Under the pieces are notes generated by a model. That model was not told where the DNA came from and ran no database searches. It worked only from the letters and a program-made list of their open reading frames with translations. 9,651 nt of DNA from Chloroflexota bacterium (GTDB lineage: Bacteria; Chloroflexota; Anaerolineae; JAADDB01), in NCBI GenBank assembly GCA_013154135.1, contig JAADDB010000192.1, positions 1-9,651 on the forward strand, given 5' to 3'. Below, piece by piece: positions 7,525 to 9,651 of this stretch (position 1 is its first letter; the number at the start of each line of letters is the position of its first letter). A program made the position numbers and the translations under genes.

Positions 7525-7534
7525 AGGAGAAAGG
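7525..7534 (+). promoter_or_regulatory. Shine-Dalgarno region of the S9 peptidase gene
   Basis: AGGAGAAAGG follows directly on the prs stop codon and ends 8 bases before the ATG at 7543. This favours that ATG over the in-frame GTG at 7504, which lies inside prs and lacks a good site. Confidence 0.7.
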
Positions 7535-7542
7535 CCATTCTC

Positions 7543-9417
7543 ATGGAAGAGAAAGAGGTTCGACCCTACGGTACGTGGAGTAGTCCCATTACCCCCCGCA
7601 TGATCGCGGATGTCCGACGGTTGGAGGATGTCCAGTGGGATCCCCAGGGGGATGGGGTGGTGTGGATGGAAGGACACGGGGGCCAACAGGTGGCGAAGTT
7701 CACCCGACTCTTCCACGCGCCCCACGCCATCACCCCCGAACAGCCCATGCGCGGGGGCGTGGGATATGGTGGGGGGTCTTTCGCGTTTTCCCGCGATGTG
7801 CTGTATTACGTGCAAAAGGGCCGGTTGTACCGCCAAAAGGTCCAGGGGGAACCGGCTCGCGCCATCACCCCCGCGTTCGGTGCGCTGGCCTCTCCAACGC
7901 CTTCGCCGGATGGCCGGTGGGTCGTTTATGTCCACACTTATGAGGGGACCGATGTGTTGGCCATCGGGGATGGGGAAGGACAGTTGTGGCCCCAACGCCT
8001 GGTCACCGGCGCGGATTTTTACATGCAACCCACCTGGCATCCGGAGGGGAAGGCCCTGGCCTGGGTGGAATGGGATCACCCGAACATGCCCTGGGATGGG
8101 AGCCGGCTCTATGTGGGGTTCCTCTCCTCGGATGAGCCTCCGCGCGTCGCGGAGCGTCGGCACATCGCGGGGGGAGAGGATGTGCCCATCTTCCAGCCCG
8201 CGTTCTCCCCGGATGGTCGGTTCCTCAGCTACATCATCACCGACGGGGAGTGGGACCGGATAGAGTTGTACGACCTGACGACCGGGGAGCGCCGTTCCCT
8301 GCTCGAGGGCGAGGGGTATGTCCTGTCCGCGCCCGCGTGGGTTCAGGGTCTACGCACTTACGTCTGGACGCCGGACAGCCGCTTCATCCTGGTGAGGAAC
8401 AACCACCGCGGCTTTGCCCAACTCCTGCGCGTGGATGTGACCAACGGCGATGTGCAGCCGGTGCCCATTGAGCCCTACACCTGGTTCGACCAACCCACCA
8501 TGTCGCGGGAAGGCCATCTGACGTTCATTGGCTCCGCGTCGCGCATACCCACACGCGTGGTCACGAAGGAGGGAACTCGCTTCCGCGTGCTCAGCCGCAG
8601 CATGCCGGAAATTGTCCCCCCGGGCGACTTGTCCGAACCCGTGCCCATTCAGTGGAAAGCGCCCAACGGCACCACGGTCCACGGGCTTTTCTACCCACCA
8701 ACAAACCACCGCTACACAGGAAAGGGCTTGCCCCCGGCCATCATCAACATCCACGGCGGGCCCACATCCCAACGGGTGGCCAACTACAACGGGGATGCCC
8801 AGTTCTTCACCAGTCGTGGGTGGGCCTACTTGGAGGTGAATTACCGGGGCAGCACCGGGTACGGACGTTCGTACATGAACGCGCTCAAGGGGCATTGGGG
8901 GGAATACGATGTGGAGGACGCGGTCGGCGCGGCCCACACCCTCATCGACCAGGGCCTGGCCCACCCGGACAAGTTGGTGATCAAGGGGGGAAGCGCAGGG
9001 GGATACACGGTGTTGAACGCGCTCATCCGCCATCCCGGACTCTTCAAGGCCGGGGTGTGCTTGTACGGCGTCACCAACCTGTTCACCCTGGCCATGGACA
9101 CGCACAAGTTCGAAGCCCACTACCTGGACTCCCTGGTGGGCCCTCTGCCCGAGGCGGCCCACCGCTACCGGGAATGGTCTCCCCTCTTCCACGCGGACCG
9201 CATTCGCGATCCCGTGGCCATTTTCCAGGGGAAGGAAGACCGGGTGGTCCCACCGGACCAGGCAGAACAATTGGTGGAAGTCCTGCGCCGGAACCGCGTG
9301 CCCTACTTATACCGTCTGTACGAAGGGGAAGGCCACGGTTGGCGAAAAGTGGAAACCGTGGAATCCTACTACACGGACTTGCTGAAATTCTTGCGCGAGC
9401 ACGTGCTGTTTGGATGA
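7543..9417 (+). CDS. S9-family (prolyl oligopeptidase-like / acylaminoacyl-peptidase) serine peptidase
   Basis: The 624-residue protein has an N-terminal beta-propeller (about 20-350) built of PD40-type strands such as PTPSPDGRWVVYV, PTWHPEGKALAWV and PAFSPDGRFLSYI. An alpha/beta-hydrolase domain follows (about 370-624). The catalytic Ser484 lies in GGSAGGY, Asp566 in GKEDRVVP and His598 in GEGHGW. HGGP at 404-407 supplies the oxyanion region and NYRGSTGYG follows, both typical of S9C peptidases. Family members cleave short peptides, as acylaminoacyl- or dipeptidyl-type exopeptidases, with the propeller excluding folded proteins. There is no signal peptide, so it is probably cytosolic and may recycle peptides. 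The exact specificity cannot be read from sequence. The start at 7543 has a good ribosome site just after the prs stop, which suggests co-transcription with prs. Confidence 0.93.
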   Translation: MEEKEVRPYGTWSSPITPRMIADVRRLEDVQWDPQGDGVVWMEGHGGQQVAKFTRLFHAPHAITPEQPMRGGVGYGGGSFAFSRDVLYYVQKGRLYRQKVQGEPARAITPAFGALASPTPSPDGRWVVYVHTYEGTDVLAIGDGEGQLWPQRLVTGADFYMQPTWHPEGKALAWVEWDHPNMPWDGSRLYVGFLSSDEPPRVAERRHIAGGEDVPIFQPAFSPDGRFLSYIITDGEWDRIELYDLTTGERRSLLEGEGYVLSAPAWVQGLRTYVWTPDSRFILVRNNHRGFAQLLRVDVTNGDVQPVPIEPYTWFDQPTMSREGHLTFIGSASRIPTRVVTKEGTRFRVLSRSMPEIVPPGDLSEPVPIQWKAPNGTTVHGLFYPPTNHRYTGKGLPPAIINIHGGPTSQRVANYNGDAQFFTSRGWAYLEVNYRGSTGYGRSYMNALKGHWGEYDVEDAVGAAHTLIDQGLAHPDKLVIKGGSAGGYTVLNALIRHPGLFKAGVCLYGVTNLFTLAMDTHKFEAHYLDSLVGPLPEAAHRYREWSPLFHADRIRDPVAIFQGKEDRVVPPDQAEQLVEVLRRNRVPYLYRLYEGEGHGWRKVETVESYYTDLLKFLREHVLFG

Positions 9418-9424
9418 CGAAGGA

Positions 9425-9538
9425 GTAACGATTAGTAACGATTAAGGAGTAACGATTAACGATTAAGGGGGTTGGCTGAAGGGAGAGGTCGGCCGGGATG
9501 GGCGAAGAGCCTAACGCATAACGAGTAACGAGTAAGAG
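9425..9538 (+). repeat. Dispersed intergenic repeat, copy 2 (heptamer arrays around a GC-rich core)
   Basis: Units of the form (G/T)TAACGA lie at 9425-9431, 9435-9441, 9449-9455 and 9456-9462, with degenerate TTAAGG(A/G) units between and after them. A second array lies at 9511-9538 (CTAACGC, ATAACGA, GTAACGA, GTAAGAG). The GC-rich core between them matches copy 1 in inverted orientation: 9457-9503 against 6436-6390 differs at 4 of 47 positions. It starts 8 bases after the peptidase stop codon. No coding explanation is seen. Confidence 0.8.
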
Positions 9539-9547
9539 GGGCGGAAC

Positions 9548-9560
9548 GCCCATCGTGGGC
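9548..9560. other. Minor hairpin
   Basis: GCCCA and TGGGC pair around a TCG loop. A 5-bp stem in GC-rich sequence is weak evidence; it lacks a T-tract. The stretch 9539-9621 around it has no gene I can support. Confidence 0.2.
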
Positions 9561-9621
9561 TGTGGCGATGCTCGGCCGGTCATGCACTTCCACCCGTATC
9601 CCACACAACGTCCTTGGCCCC

Positions 9622-9651
9622 CTCCTCTCTCCCAGCATTGGGAGAGAGGAG
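9622..9651. repeat. Perfect 13-bp inverted repeat at the window end
   Basis: Positions 9622-9634 pair without mismatch with 9639-9651 around a GCAT loop, giving a strong polypurine/polypyrimidine hairpin that may continue past the window edge. It could be a bidirectional terminator for the prs-peptidase operon and an incoming minus-strand unit, or one member of a CTCTCCCA-type dispersed palindrome family. A T-tract cannot be judged because the window ends here. Confidence 0.6.

Noticed and set aside
8350..9270. 306-residue open frame on the minus strand
   Set aside because: Antisense shadow of the S9 peptidase hydrolase domain, whose catalytic triad is on the plus strand.
9456..9638. 60-residue minus-strand open frame in the final spacer
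   Set aside because: It runs through the repeat core, heptamer array and part of the hairpin, has no recognisable motif and is best explained by chance.
9582..9651. Plus-strand open frame beginning at ATG 9582 and running off the window
   Set aside because: There is no ribosome site, and it runs through the 13-bp hairpin; its His/Pro-rich start matches nothing I know.

Overview
The window is GC-rich, densely coded on the plus strand only, and looks chromosomal. It holds five complete protein genes and three short intergenic spacers. The gene styles point to a bacterium of the Chloroflexota, probably Anaerolineae-like and possibly thermophilic: a membrane glycosyltransferase with paired C-terminal beta-sandwich domains, a threonine-proline tail on an SPFH protein, a PRPP synthase with the DKKDQPRVPIT loop, and a cytosolic propeller-type S9 peptidase. 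This placement is inference from recalled family resemblance; no marker gene settles it.

Layout. Positions 20-1114 encode an SPFH/prohibitin-like membrane protein. Its stop codon overlaps the start of a 790-residue GT-C type membrane glycosyltransferase-like protein (1114-3486), so the two are probably translationally coupled. A good sigma70-type promoter (TTGACA, 18 nt, TAGAAT) lies inside the 3' end of that second gene and probably drives mutS (3611-6331), a full-length DNA mismatch recognition ATPase. After a 238-base spacer with its own TATAAT box, prs (6570-7523, PRPP synthase) and an S9-family serine peptidase (7543-9417, triad Ser484/Asp566/His598) sit 19 bases apart as a likely operon. 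The window ends in a 234-base non-coding stretch.

No mobile-element gene, CRISPR array, tRNA, rRNA or recognisable defence system is present. The genes are mostly housekeeping. The most unusual content is intergenic: a dispersed repeat made of 7-bp units of the form (G/T)TAACGA flanking a GC-rich core. One copy follows mutS (minus orientation) and one follows the peptidase gene (plus orientation), with 43 of 47 bases matching across the core. A lone fragment of the array lies downstream of the glycosyltransferase gene. The core can form a short stem in which both stem differences between the copies keep pairing by G-U wobble. A perfect 8-bp inverted repeat also straddles the -10 box of prs, and a perfect 13-bp hairpin arm pair ends the window.
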